Of a stretch of DNA of 64,000 bases, positions 8,888 through 17,341 are shown piece after piece (positions within the stretch are counted from its first letter, which is position 1; each line of letters starts with the position of its first letter). The stretch spans positions 1-64,000 of the forward strand of contig JAKATG010000016.1 of the NCBI GenBank assembly GCA_021828105.1, read 5' to 3'. The stretch comes from Taklimakanibacter sp021828105. GTDB taxonomy: Bacteria; Pseudomonadota; Alphaproteobacteria; Rhizobiales; Aestuariivirgaceae. The position numbers were made by a program, and so were the translations under genes. The notes under the pieces are model-generated. The model worked only from the letters and a program-made list of their open reading frames with translations, made no database searches and was not told the DNA's origin.

Positions 8888-9640
8888 TCACTCGGGATGG
8901 AAAGTGCCATAGATGTGTCCGCCGGTCGCCTGGTCGGTGGGCTCGACACTGATGCGCGCGAGGTCGGCATGTTGGGGCATGGCGAGTGCCGCAGCGATAA
9001 CGGCTGCGACGTCATCGGGCGTCAGGGCGCGCTGCTCGGTGTACATCTTCTGCTTCAGGCCCTGCCGGTCGCCGCCAAAGGCCTGCAAATAGAATTCGGT
9101 CTCGACCCGGCCAGGGCTTACCTCGGTGATCCGCACATTCGAGCCGGCGAGATCGTAGCGCAGAATGCTGCCGGCGTGGGCAAGGCCCGCTTTGGCGGCG
9201 CCATAGGTGACGGTGCCCGGAAAGACGGCATGGCCCGCCGTGCTGGTGATATTGAAGACATGCCCGCGCTTGCGCCCGATCATGCCGGGCAGCAGCGCCT
9301 GGACGAGCTGCAAGGGCGCGGTGAGGTTGAGATCGATCGTGTCGCGGATCTCAGCCGCCGTCTGCAGATGCAATGGGCGCACGGTGGCGAGACCACCGGC
9401 ATTGTTGACCAGTATGTCGATCTCGGCGCCCTTGAGACTCGCAACGAGGGCAGCCGTGTCGCGCACATCGGCGACGACAGGGATGATGCCGATCGAGCGC
9501 GCGAGATCTTGGAGCGCTTCGCGATTGCGGGCTACGGCATAGACCGTCAGATCGCGCTCTCTTAGCTTGCGGCAGATGGCTGCGCCAATGCCTTTCGATC
9601 CACCCGTGACCAATGCCGAACGATAGGGTTGCAATGCCAT
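8888..9640 (-). CDS. short-chain dehydrogenase/reductase (SDR)
   Basis: A 250-residue classical SDR. The cofactor motif TGGSKGIG is near residue 12 and NNAG near residue 80. The catalytic Ser is in NITSTAGHAVFP and the Tyr-Lys pair in TYGAAKAGL. The sequence SPGRVETEF follows the active site. It is the last gene of the minus-strand operon that starts with the flavoprotein at 16664. The start at 9640 has GGAG 8-10 bases upstream. The substrate is unknown, and the family covers hydroxyacyl and sugar alcohols alike. Confidence 0.88.
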   Translation of the reverse strand: MALQPYRSALVTGGSKGIGAAICRKLRERDLTVYAVARNREALQDLARSIGIIPVVADVRDTAALVASLKGAEIDILVNNAGGLATVRPLHLQTAAEIRDTIDLNLTAPLQLVQALLPGMIGRKRGHVFNITSTAGHAVFPGTVTYGAAKAGLAHAGSILRYDLAGSNVRITEVSPGRVETEFYLQAFGGDRQGLKQKMYTEQRALTPDDVAAVIAAALAMPQHADLARISVEPTDQATGGHIYGTFHPE

Positions 9641-9658
9641 GGGGCCAACTCCGTTCTC

Positions 9659-10600
9659 TTAAAGAGCACCGTGACGGTTCAGTGCTTTGAGGATGTCGAT
9701 GAGGCCCTCGTCACGCTCGGCGCGCAATTGCGCATGGCTGCGCCCCTTGACGGCGCTCTGCATCGATGCCGCGACAGCCGCAGCGGTCTCATCGTTCAAG
9801 TTCGCGACGCCAAGGTCGTCCCAGATGTCCTGATAGGTCCCGCCATACTTCCGGAAGAACGCTTCGATGCCTTCGGCATTGAGATGATTGGAAATGAAGG
9901 AGCCCTGCAAGGTCCATTTCGGTCCCGGCCCATACATGAAGGCGCGGTCGATATCGGCGATGCTGGCGACGCCGTCACGGGCGAGGGCAATAGCCTCGCG
10001 CCACATCGCTCCCATCAGCCGCAAAGCCAGGTGTCCCGTGATCTCGCGATTGAGGACGACCGGCTTCTTGCCTATGGAGTCATAGAAAGCGCGCGCAACC
10101 GCAACGGTTTGGGCCTGTGTTTTCGCGCCTCCGACGATCTCGACCAGTGGCATCAGATGCGCGGGGTTGAAGGGATGGCCGAGAACGACGCGCTCGGGCC
10201 TGACGCAACGGCTCTGCATCTCCGAGACCGAGAGCGCCGAAGACGACGAGGCAATGATACAATCATCCGCGACATGGCGCTCGATCTCGCGCAGCAGCTC
10301 CTGCTTGAGCTCGAGCCGTTCGGGGCCGTTCTCTTGAATGAAACCCGTTCCGGCCAGGGCTTCGGCCATATTGGTCGAGAAGATCATGGTGCCGTTGCGC
10401 GAAGCGGGGCCGTGCAGAGCGTCGAGATCGGCAAGAAGGGCCGGCTGCACCTCCGCGAAGCGCTGCCACTGTCCCTCATCCGGATCATAGGCCCTGACGG
10501 TGAGCCCGGCATGGATGAAAGCCGCCGCCCAACGCTGGCCGATGATGCCGAAGCCCACGACGCCGACCGGGCGGCGGGTGATATCAGTTGCGGCCGTCAT
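9659..10600 (-). CDS. 3-hydroxyacyl-CoA dehydrogenase-family protein (carnitine 3-dehydrogenase-like)
   Basis: A 313-residue NAD-dependent dehydrogenase. GFGIIG (16-21) binds NAD, FIQENGPERLELKQEL is the family's V/IQE-N-xPE segment, SSSSALSVSEM follows, and GHPFNPAHLMPLVEIVGG (from 141) is characteristic of the L-carnitine dehydrogenase/L-gulonate dehydrogenase branch. Members oxidise a 3-hydroxy acid to the 3-keto acid without needing CoA. The gene overlaps the stop of the upstream DUF3830-like gene by 4 bases. It may oxidise a hydroxy acid in the pathway. Confidence 0.82.
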   Translation of the reverse strand: MTAATDITRRPVGVVGFGIIGQRWAAAFIHAGLTVRAYDPDEGQWQRFAEVQPALLADLDALHGPASRNGTMIFSTNMAEALAGTGFIQENGPERLELKQELLREIERHVADDCIIASSSSALSVSEMQSRCVRPERVVLGHPFNPAHLMPLVEIVGGAKTQAQTVAVARAFYDSIGKKPVVLNREITGHLALRLMGAMWREAIALARDGVASIADIDRAFMYGPGPKWTLQGSFISNHLNAEGIEAFFRKYGGTYQDIWDDLGVANLNDETAAAVAASMQSAVKGRSHAQLRAERDEGLIDILKALNRHGAL

Positions 10601-11499
10601 GTTGCCACAGCCGCCATGGCGGGTGCTGGATGTGCTGCCAGGACCGCGCGGAACTTCTCATTGATTGCGTTCCACGGAATCTGCAGGTCGATCCAGGCGG
10701 CAAGACGTCCGCTGCACAGAATGGCTTCGTCGAGCAGAGGCTCGAACAGAGCGGGATCAGAGTCGATCGCCGTCTCCAGATCGAACAGGATTTTCGACGA
10801 TGAGGTCAGATGGCAGAAATCGCGCAAGCGGGTCGCCGCGCGGTTCAAGGCGAGAGCCGCCGCATAGCGAAGTGCTATGACTTCGCCACCGGCGCGGCGT
10901 TCGCGGATCCACCACAGATTCTCATGCAGGATGCGGGCTTCCGATTCGGCCATCAGCACCGGCCCCGCCGGATGCATGATCCCGCGCGACTGGGTCAGCT
11001 TCTTCACATCCTCCGGACAGGCCGCCCAAAGCTTGAGCCGCGCCGCGTGAAGGTCGTTGGGAATGAGCAAGGTCTTCGGCGATGGAGCGGGCGAAGAAGC
11101 AGCGCCGGCGAACGAGAGCTTACCCGTAAAGATTTGCCGTCCCTGATCCTCGCGCAATCTGGCCGCCAGCCGGGCGATGCCGTCGACGGGTCCGTCGAGC
11201 TGGCCCAGCACCGTCACGGTCGCGGTCTCGGCCTGCAGCGGGGCGAAGGTGATTTCGAGAAACTGGCGGACCGGCCAATAGATGAAGGCGCCCGGCGGGG
11301 TACGCACGACATCCATGCCGCTCTCCACTTCGGTGACGAAGGGTGCATGCCAGTAGATGTGATTGCCGGCGATCTTCGGCGTGTGGAGCTGCAGCGGTAA
11401 GGGCAGACAAGAGGCGAGACAGGCCAGCGTCCGCGGCGCTTTCGCCTCCTCGCAGCTGATGCTCCAGCGCTCGCCGCCCGATTCGAAGTCGAGTTTCAT
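10597..11499 (-). CDS. DUF3830-like protein with an extra C-terminal domain
   Basis: A 300-residue protein. Residues 1-130 resemble the cyclophilin-fold DUF3830 family: ISCEEAKAPRTLACLASCLPLPLQLHTPK corresponds to its E-x-x-AP-T motif, and GAFIYWPVRQFLEITFAP with TVTVLGQLDG to its strands near the end. Residues about 150-300 are mostly helical (HENLWWIRERRAGG, RLRDFCHLTSSS) and not recognised. DUF3830 genes commonly sit beside catabolic operons and importers, but no reaction is known. It is translationally coupled (ATGA) to the dehydrogenase gene downstream. Confidence 0.6.
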   Translation of the reverse strand: MKLDFESGGERWSISCEEAKAPRTLACLASCLPLPLQLHTPKIAGNHIYWHAPFVTEVESGMDVVRTPPGAFIYWPVRQFLEITFAPLQAETATVTVLGQLDGPVDGIARLAARLREDQGRQIFTGKLSFAGAASSPAPSPKTLLIPNDLHAARLKLWAACPEDVKKLTQSRGIMHPAGPVLMAESEARILHENLWWIRERRAGGEVIALRYAAALALNRAATRLRDFCHLTSSSKILFDLETAIDSDPALFEPLLDEAILCSGRLAAWIDLQIPWNAINEKFRAVLAAHPAPAMAAVAT

Positions 11500-11509
11500 G
11501 CCGCCTGCT

Positions 11510-11833
11510 TCACTTGTTCGGATTGAAGAAAGTGACGGGCTTCAGGATCTGGTTGCGCATGTCGAGGAGATGATCCGTCTCGATGACCTTGCGCCTGTAA
11601 GCCTGCCATTCGGGATCGGCCTCCATCGTGTCGCGGCGCGCCTCGCGGTCGGCGAGGCTGTCATATTTCCACAGATGCACGATACGCGACTGCTCGCCAA
11701 TGTGGGTCTGAAAGAAGCCGAAGGGCTCGCCCAGATAGTGGCGCTGCATGGGCAAGCCCATTTCCTCATAGAGCTTGAGGAAATGCCCCATACGATTGGG
11801 GCGGGCGGTGTAGATGCGGTGATCGAAGATCAT
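11510..11833 (-). CDS. NIPSNAP family protein
   Basis: A 107-residue ferredoxin-like-fold protein. MIFDHRIYTARPNRMGHFLKLYEEMGLP, GEQSRIVHLWKYDSLADREARR and LKPVTFF are hallmarks of the small bacterial NIPSNAP family, which forms dimeric alpha-beta barrels and often accompanies catabolic genes as an isomerase or monooxygenase-like partner of unknown function. AGGAG lies 7 bases before the start. It is located in the operon between the E2 gene and the DUF3830-like gene. Confidence 0.85.
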   Translation of the reverse strand: MIFDHRIYTARPNRMGHFLKLYEEMGLPMQRHYLGEPFGFFQTHIGEQSRIVHLWKYDSLADREARRDTMEADPEWQAYRRKVIETDHLLDMRNQILKPVTFFNPNK

Positions 11834-11854
11834 TTCGTGCTCCTGAATTTGTGG

Positions 11855-13078
11855 CTATCGGCCGGTGGCGAGAATGAGCTCGTCGATGAGACGCGCGACG
11901 ATGTCGGGACATTCGAGATGGGGCACGTGGCCCGTCTCGTCGAGAAGATGAAGGGCAGTCGTACCCGGCGCCTTGAACGCATGCGCCATGGGGATGATCC
12001 GGTCCTTCTTGCCCCAGATGATCTTGGCGGGGATGCGTAGAGCCTTCAGATTGGCGGCGAGGTCCTGCTGCTGCGTGCCATTCGGAAAAATATCGGCGGA
12101 AAGCCGCAACTGCGCTTCAGCCGAATTATCCTGGCGCCTCTGCCGGAGAACGGCTTGCGCGAAATTGGCAGGCAGGACCTTGGGATCGCCAACCATCGCC
12201 TCGAGCCAGGGGGCGAGGCTCTCCGGCGTTTGCGCCCCGGCAATGCCGCCGAGGAATCCACCATTGATCTCGGGGCCAAGGCCCGCTGGCGCGAGCAGAC
12301 ATAAAGAGTGGATCCGCAAGGCGCCAAAGCCCGTCAGAGCGAGTGCCGCCGCACCGCCCAGCGAATGGCCGACGACATGTGCATCGCTGATCCCCTGGCC
12401 TTCGAGGGAAGTGGCGACGGCGGCGGCGAGATCGCTGATGCTTCTCGCCGGAGTCTCGAGCGCGCCGCCATGGCGCGGCAGATCCGGCGTGATCACGCGG
12501 TTGCGCAGGCGCAAAAGCGGTATCACCCAGCGCCAGATATTGCGGTCGGCGGCGAAGCCATGCAGGAAGACGATGGGAAGCGCACTATCGCTGGCCGGCA
12601 AGATGGCGGGTCTCGCAAGCTTCTCGATATCGCGCTTCTTGATTCGGCCATTCGGGCCGCTGCCTTTCAGTTGCGACAGATCGAGGCCGGCTTCGGCCGC
12701 GAGGCGGCGGGCGAGCGGGCTGACGATCGGTCGCGCGGCCCGCGGTGAAGAAGCAACGACATGCTCGATGGGAGCAGGGGCCGGCTCGTCCGCTGTGGCT
12801 CTCGACGGTGCGGCTGCCTCGGGCCGGTCGCTCACATAGCCCAGCACCGATCCGACCGGCACTTCGCTTCCGGCGGCATGGAGGATCTCGGCCAGGAAGC
12901 CATCCTGCGTGGCGGCGATCTCGGTCGCGGCCTTGGCGGTTTCGACGGTAACGATGGTCTGGCCGGTCTTGACCGGGTCGCCGGGCTCTATCGCCCAGTC
13001 CACCACTACGACGGATTCCATATATTCGCCGCCGGCGCTGCCGATGACGATCGGATGGCGTAGCGCTTGCGTCATCAC
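11855..13078 (-). CDS. lipoyl-carrying alpha/beta hydrolase (AcoC-like E2 component)
   Basis: A 407-residue three-part protein. Residues 5-80 are a biotinyl/lipoyl domain with the lipoylated Lys49 in VETAKAATEI. Residues about 118-155 are a peripheral-subunit-binding domain (VSPLARRLAAEAGLDLSQLKG). The remainder is an alpha/beta hydrolase: VFLHGFAADRNIW, nucleophile Ser at about 238 in VGHSLGGAAA, Asp in WGKKDRIIP and His in ETGHVPHLE. The usual CoA-acyltransferase domain is replaced by a hydrolase, as in acetoin-cleaving AcoC. ATGA overlap with the E1beta gene. It acts with the E1 genes upstream on an acetoin-like or 2-oxo acid substrate. Confidence 0.85.
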   Translation of the reverse strand: MMTQALRHPIVIGSAGGEYMESVVVVDWAIEPGDPVKTGQTIVTVETAKAATEIAATQDGFLAEILHAAGSEVPVGSVLGYVSDRPEAAAPSRATADEPAPAPIEHVVASSPRAARPIVSPLARRLAAEAGLDLSQLKGSGPNGRIKKRDIEKLARPAILPASDSALPIVFLHGFAADRNIWRWVIPLLRLRNRVITPDLPRHGGALETPARSISDLAAAVATSLEGQGISDAHVVGHSLGGAAALALTGFGALRIHSLCLLAPAGLGPEINGGFLGGIAGAQTPESLAPWLEAMVGDPKVLPANFAQAVLRQRRQDNSAEAQLRLSADIFPNGTQQQDLAANLKALRIPAKIIWGKKDRIIPMAHAFKAPGTTALHLLDETGHVPHLECPDIVARLIDELILATGR

Positions 13079-14052
13079 TTCACCGTCCGCAGCACGGCTT
13101 CGCGGATTTTGCCGGCATCGGGCAGCACCGCCATTTCCAGAGGCTCGCTATAGGGAACCGGCATGTCGGGCAAGGTCACGCGCGCCACCGGGGCATCGAG
13201 ATCATCGAAGCAACGGTCCATGATGGTAGCCGACAGTTCCGCCGCATAGCCGCAGAAGTTCCAGCCCTCATTGACGACCACGGCATGGTTGGTTTTGGCG
13301 ATCGATGAAGCGATGGCATCGACATCGAGCGGGCGGAGGGAGCGCAGATCGATGACCTCGGCCGAGATGCCGTCCTTCTCCAAGGCTTCCGCCGCCTTCA
13401 GGCTTTCGAGCACCATGCGCGACGTGGCGAAGATCGAGACATCGCGGCCCTGGCGGCGGGTCACCGCCTTGCCGAGCGGCACGGTGACATCAGGATCATC
13501 CGGCACATCGCCACGCGTGTTGTAGAGGAGTTTGTGCTCAAGGAAGACCACCGGCTGGCTGTCGCGGATGGCGGATTTGAGCATGCCCTTCGCATCGGCC
13601 GGCGTCACTGGCGCCACCACCTTGATGCCCGGCACATGGGCCAGCATGGAATCGAGCGATTTCGAATGCTGCGCGCCGGCGCCGGCGCCGCCGCCGCCCT
13701 GGGTGCGCAGCACGAAGGGCATGCGCACCTGGCCGTTCCAGATATATTCATAGATCGAGGCCTGGTTGATCAGCGCGTCAAGCGACAGGGGCACGAAATC
13801 GGCATACATGATCTCGAGCACCGGCCGCGTGCCGGTCATCGCCGCCGTCACCGCCATCGCCGTCATCGCCTGCTCGGAAATCGGTGTGTCGCGCACGCGC
13901 GTTTCGCCGAACTCCTCCATCAGGCCCTTCGTCACCTTGAACACGCCGCCATAGCGGCCGATATCCTCGCCGAAGAGAAAGACGCTCGGATCCGCCTGCA
14001 TCTCCTCGCGCAAGGCGGCATTCAGGGCTTCGGCATAACGCATCATCGCCAT
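13075..14052 (-). CDS. 2-oxoacid/acetoin dehydrogenase E1 component, beta subunit
   Basis: A 325-residue transketolase-like subunit. Conserved segments are VFLFGEDIGRYGGVFKVTKGL, RVRDTPISEQAMTAMAV (with the Glu that activates TDP), QGGGGAGAGAQHSKSLDSML and the C-terminal transketolase domain VIDLRSLRPLDVDAI. The start at 14052 lies one base after the E1alpha stop; a longer frame to 14172 runs inside E1alpha. With the alpha subunit it forms the alpha2-beta2 TDP-dependent decarboxylase of a pyruvate/acetoin-type complex. Confidence 0.93.
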   Translation of the reverse strand: MAMMRYAEALNAALREEMQADPSVFLFGEDIGRYGGVFKVTKGLMEEFGETRVRDTPISEQAMTAMAVTAAMTGTRPVLEIMYADFVPLSLDALINQASIYEYIWNGQVRMPFVLRTQGGGGAGAGAQHSKSLDSMLAHVPGIKVVAPVTPADAKGMLKSAIRDSQPVVFLEHKLLYNTRGDVPDDPDVTVPLGKAVTRRQGRDVSIFATSRMVLESLKAAEALEKDGISAEVIDLRSLRPLDVDAIASSIAKTNHAVVVNEGWNFCGYAAELSATIMDRCFDDLDAPVARVTLPDMPVPYSEPLEMAVLPDAGKIREAVLRTVK

Positions 14053-14053
14053 G

Positions 14054-15052
14054 TCACTGCGCTCCCGCATAGGCGGCATAGGGGGCAGGCACGGTGAAGG
14101 CCGGGAAGGGATCCGCCAGCGCCCTGGTGAAGGCTTCCTCCACTTCCGAGGTGGCGCGGCGCTCGATCTCATCGAGAGCGGCCGCGCCTACTTCATTCTT
14201 CAATGCTTCATAGGCGATACGAATGGGATCGCGCGCTTTCCAGGCGGCGATTTCTTCGGGCGTCTGGTAACCACCCATGTCGGAAGTCGAGAAGCCTTCC
14301 CAGCGATAGGTCTTGGCCTCGATCAGGCCCGGGCCCCGACCTTGCCGCGCCCGATCCACCATGGAAGCGACAGCGCGATAGACGGCAACGGCATCATTCC
14401 CGTCCACGATCTCGGCCGGCATGTCGTAGCCCTGAGCGCGCAGCGAGAGATCGGCGACCGAAGACTGGACGGATGAGGGCACCGTCAGGCCGAACTGATT
14501 GTGCTCGAGCACGAAGACGACGGGGAGCTTCCAGAGGGCGGCCATGTTCATCGCCTCATGGCAGATGCCGGTCTGGGCGGCGCCATCGCCGAAGATGCAC
14601 ATGGCGACATCCTTCTTGCCCAGAACCTGCATCGAGAGCGCCATGCCGGTGGCCGCCGGGATGCCGGCGCCGACAATGGCATTGCCGCCGATGAGGCCTT
14701 TCGCGGCATCGGCGATCAGCATGTGGCCGGCACGGCCGCCGCAGGAACCCGTGGCGCGGCCGAAGATCTCGGCGATCACCGGATAGACGTCGAGGCCCTT
14801 GCCGATGTAGTGCGCGTGGCCGCGATGGGTGCTGGTGAGCTTGTCGCCCTCGCGCAGCACCGCGGCGGCCGCCACCCCGACCGCCTCCTGGCCGTCGCAG
14901 CGGTGAATGGGGCCGCGCGTCTTGCCTTCCTTGTGCAGGCGGCCAAGACCTTCTTCGAGCCGGCGCACGACGATCATCTTGCGGTACATCTCGACATGCT
15001 CTTCGATCGAGGGGGCATTCTTCATTCGGGCAAGTCCTTCGTCAGCCGGCAT
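14054..15052 (-). CDS. 2-oxoacid/acetoin dehydrogenase E1 component, alpha subunit
   Basis: A 332-residue TDP-binding subunit. The TDP motif runs from GDG (155-157) to Asn185 (FGDGAAQTGICHEAMN ... LEHNQFG). STHRGHAHYIGKG and GRATGSCGGRAGHMLIAD match the acetoin/pyruvate dehydrogenase alpha family, and the GHSTSD-like phosphorylation loop region is GFSTSDMGGYQTPEE. It overlaps the flavoprotein gene by 11 bases. An internal ATG (15025, MKNAPS) with GAAGG upstream is an alternative start. No E3 (lipoamide dehydrogenase) gene is in the window, so an E3 must be supplied from elsewhere. Confidence 0.93.
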   Translation of the reverse strand: MPADEGLARMKNAPSIEEHVEMYRKMIVVRRLEEGLGRLHKEGKTRGPIHRCDGQEAVGVAAAAVLREGDKLTSTHRGHAHYIGKGLDVYPVIAEIFGRATGSCGGRAGHMLIADAAKGLIGGNAIVGAGIPAATGMALSMQVLGKKDVAMCIFGDGAAQTGICHEAMNMAALWKLPVVFVLEHNQFGLTVPSSVQSSVADLSLRAQGYDMPAEIVDGNDAVAVYRAVASMVDRARQGRGPGLIEAKTYRWEGFSTSDMGGYQTPEEIAAWKARDPIRIAYEALKNEVGAAALDEIERRATSEVEEAFTRALADPFPAFTVPAPYAAYAGAQ

Positions 15053-16664
15053 TCTGCTTCATGATTGTCTCGGCGCAGATGAAGCCCCAGGTGAGATTGG
15101 GACCGAGTGTCGTCCCGGCGCCGAGAGCGCGGGTGCCGATCGGATTGGCCATGGCGAGGCCCGCCGCATAAAGCCCGCCAATGATGCTGCCGTCTTCCCT
15201 GAGCACCTGGCCCTTGGCATTGGTGCGCGCACCACCCTTGGTGCCGAGGATCGAGCGGTTGAGCGACATGGCGATGAAAGGGCCGGTGTCGATGCGGCCC
15301 AGCCGATTGGCCGGGCCATGAGTCTTGTAGTCTTCCCAGCCCGACTCGCCGCGATGGAAATCCGTGTCGCGGCCCTTGTCGCAGTGGTCGTTGTAGCGCG
15401 CGACCGTGTCGGCGATGGCCTCTGCCGGAAGGCCGATCTTTGCGGCGAGGTCTGCCAGTGTGTCGGCCTTCACGATCCAGGACTTGTCGTAAGCGGCATA
15501 CCAGCGGAAAGGCAGAGAACGCGACAGGAAGCGCTTGTCGGCGACGATCCAGGCCGGAAGATGGATGGGCTCGCCGGTCGTGGGATCACGACGGTCGAGC
15601 GCTTCGCCTATATTGAAATCGCTCTCGCTGACGAAGCGCCGGCCATGGCGGTTGACCACGATGGAATGCGGCTCTGCCTGGAAGGTCATCGGCAGGCCAT
15701 ATGGCTTGCCTTCATACCTGGTCGGCAGGCTGGGATAGACATTGGCCTGATCCATGCGATCGAGCTTCGCGCCAATGGCGGCCGCCATGCGCTGGCCATC
15801 GCCGGTATTGGTGGAAGGGCTGCCCAACCGGTCGAGCGGACCCGGAAAGTGTTTCTGGCGCAGTTCGGGATCCCATTCGAAGCCGCCCGTCGCCAGCACC
15901 ACGCCGCGGTGCGCCGTGACCCGAAGCTCTTCTCCGTTGCGGGCGAAGACCGCACCACTGACATTGCCGATCTCATTCGTCGTCAGGTGCAGCGCGCGGC
16001 ACTCGAGCAGGAAGCGGCAACCAGCATCCATGCAGCCGCGGATGAGGCCCGTCATCAGCGCGGTTCCCTGGCCGCCGCTATTTGTGAGCCAGCGCCAGGC
16101 AAGCTTATGAAGGACACGAAGGCCGGCTCTGATCGGATGATGATAGGGATCGAGATCGACCATCTCTTGATAGGTGAAGATATGTACCAGAGTCGAAGAC
16201 CGGATCTTGCGCGTGAAGGAGCCAAGGATGCGGCGGCTCATGGGCTTCGGCGAAACCATACGGCCCCTTATCTTGCCGCCCGGCTTCTCGGCGATCGGAT
16301 CAGGCTCATTGACCAGCGCGAAGGAGAGGGGGCTTTCGCGCTCGATGAATTCAAGCATGCGCGGCGCCGCCTCGACGAAAGCCTGCCACAGCGGGTCTTC
16401 GTCCTGCGCCCAGCCTTCAGGAGAGGCGGCGCGCAAATAGGTGAGCGCGTCCTCGCGGCTGTCGGCGATGCCGGCAGCCTTGGCGACATGATTGGCCGGT
16501 ATCCAGACGCCCGCGCCCGACATGGCGCTGGTGCCGCCAAGCAGTCCGGTCTTTTCGGCAATGAGGACATCGAGCCCGGATCTGGCGGCCCGCAGCGCAG
16601 CCGAGAGTGCGGCAGATCCGGAGCCGATGATCAGGACATCGCAGGCCTGTTGTGAGATGTTCAT
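15042..16664 (-). CDS. FAD-binding fumarate reductase/3-ketosteroid dehydrogenase-like flavoprotein
   Basis: A 540-residue FAD_binding_2 protein. The N-terminal CDVLIIGSGSAALSAALRAARSG and the segment EKTGLLGGTSAMSGAGVWIPAN bind FAD. The C-terminal GGLYAAGLAMANPIGTRALGAGTTLGPNLTWGFICAE is typical of KstD/fumarate reductase flavoproteins. Such soluble enzymes introduce or reduce a C=C bond next to a carbonyl. The ATG at 16664 is chosen because the family starts just before the Rossmann strand; the longer frame to 16727 begins in the promoter. First gene of the eight-gene minus-strand operon and divergent from the cupin gene. Confidence 0.88.
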   Translation of the reverse strand: MNISQQACDVLIIGSGSAALSAALRAARSGLDVLIAEKTGLLGGTSAMSGAGVWIPANHVAKAAGIADSREDALTYLRAASPEGWAQDEDPLWQAFVEAAPRMLEFIERESPLSFALVNEPDPIAEKPGGKIRGRMVSPKPMSRRILGSFTRKIRSSTLVHIFTYQEMVDLDPYHHPIRAGLRVLHKLAWRWLTNSGGQGTALMTGLIRGCMDAGCRFLLECRALHLTTNEIGNVSGAVFARNGEELRVTAHRGVVLATGGFEWDPELRQKHFPGPLDRLGSPSTNTGDGQRMAAAIGAKLDRMDQANVYPSLPTRYEGKPYGLPMTFQAEPHSIVVNRHGRRFVSESDFNIGEALDRRDPTTGEPIHLPAWIVADKRFLSRSLPFRWYAAYDKSWIVKADTLADLAAKIGLPAEAIADTVARYNDHCDKGRDTDFHRGESGWEDYKTHGPANRLGRIDTGPFIAMSLNRSILGTKGGARTNAKGQVLREDGSIIGGLYAAGLAMANPIGTRALGAGTTLGPNLTWGFICAETIMKQNAG

Positions 16665-16730
16665 TGGCCTCAACCGATCCTCACAGGCCTTTGCCTGTAC
16701 GATAGCGAGTATGAAGCAAGTCGCCACAAG

Positions 16731-16738
16731 TGTCTACT
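16731..16738. promoter_or_regulatory. candidate GntR operator in the divergent promoter
   Basis: TGTCTACT, 67 bases upstream of the flavoprotein start and 76 bases upstream of the cupin start, is the complement (7 of 8) of TGTAGACA in front of livK. It sits in AAGTGTCTACTATTGTG, followed by TATGCACTT, an imperfect AAGTG-CACTT palindrome. The location between divergent operons fits an operator for the neighbouring GntR regulator. Confidence 0.4.
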
Positions 16739-16813
16739 ATTGTGTATGCACTTATGAGCGTGCTAACCTGTGAGATGAAATTGACCGCAGGTCGCTGATA
16801 ACAGGAGGAAATC

Positions 16814-17335
16814 ATGTCTGTCGCGAGCAAGCCTGTCGCCAAGGGAGCGGTGCTGGTGAACGGACCGGAAAAGACGCAAAGCTACTGGCAGCCGGTTCCC
16901 GCCAATGGCCATATCGATGTGCAATTGGCGCCGCATCTGGTCAACATGGAGCATCCTTTCGCCATGGGAACCCAGACGGTGGCGCCCGGCGGCTATGTGC
17001 GCGAGCACAGCCATGACCGCAATGAAGAGGCCATCTTCGTCCTCGAGGGCAAGGGGCGGGCGGTGGTCGAGGGCGAGGAATTCCCGATGCTGCCCGGCAC
17101 CGCGCTGTTCCTCGGCAAGAACAACCGGCATATGTTCATCAATGAAGGCGAGGGCAATCTCAAATGGGTGTGGCTTATCATTCCCAATGGACTTGAAGAT
17201 TTCTTCCGCGAGATCGGGCGCCCGCGCCAGGCCGGCGACAAGGTGCCGGTGAATTTCCCGCGCCCCGCCGATGTGCTGGAGATCGAGCGGCGCACCGTCT
17301 TCGCCGCACAGCCGCAAGACCAGCGCCAGCCCTGA
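16814..17335 (+). CDS. cupin-domain protein
   Basis: A 173-residue single-domain cupin. Cupin motif 1 is GGYVREHSHDRNEEAIFVLEGKG (metal ligands His, His, Glu visible), and motif 2 is LFLGKNNRHMFINEGEGNL with its His. Small cupins of this kind bind a metal and act as dioxygenases, isomerases or binding proteins. A perfect AGGAGG lies 7 bases before the ATG. First gene of the plus-strand operon cupin - aspartate dehydrogenase-like - hydrolase - B12 mutase-like. Confidence 0.85.
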   Translation: MSVASKPVAKGAVLVNGPEKTQSYWQPVPANGHIDVQLAPHLVNMEHPFAMGTQTVAPGGYVREHSHDRNEEAIFVLEGKGRAVVEGEEFPMLPGTALFLGKNNRHMFINEGEGNLKWVWLIIPNGLEDFFREIGRPRQAGDKVPVNFPRPADVLEIERRTVFAAQPQDQRQP

Positions 17336-17341
17336 TCCAGC

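Noticed and set aside
14907..16655. 582-codon open frame on the plus strand
   Set aside because: Antisense to the KstD-like flavoprotein gene; no domain and no ribosome binding site.
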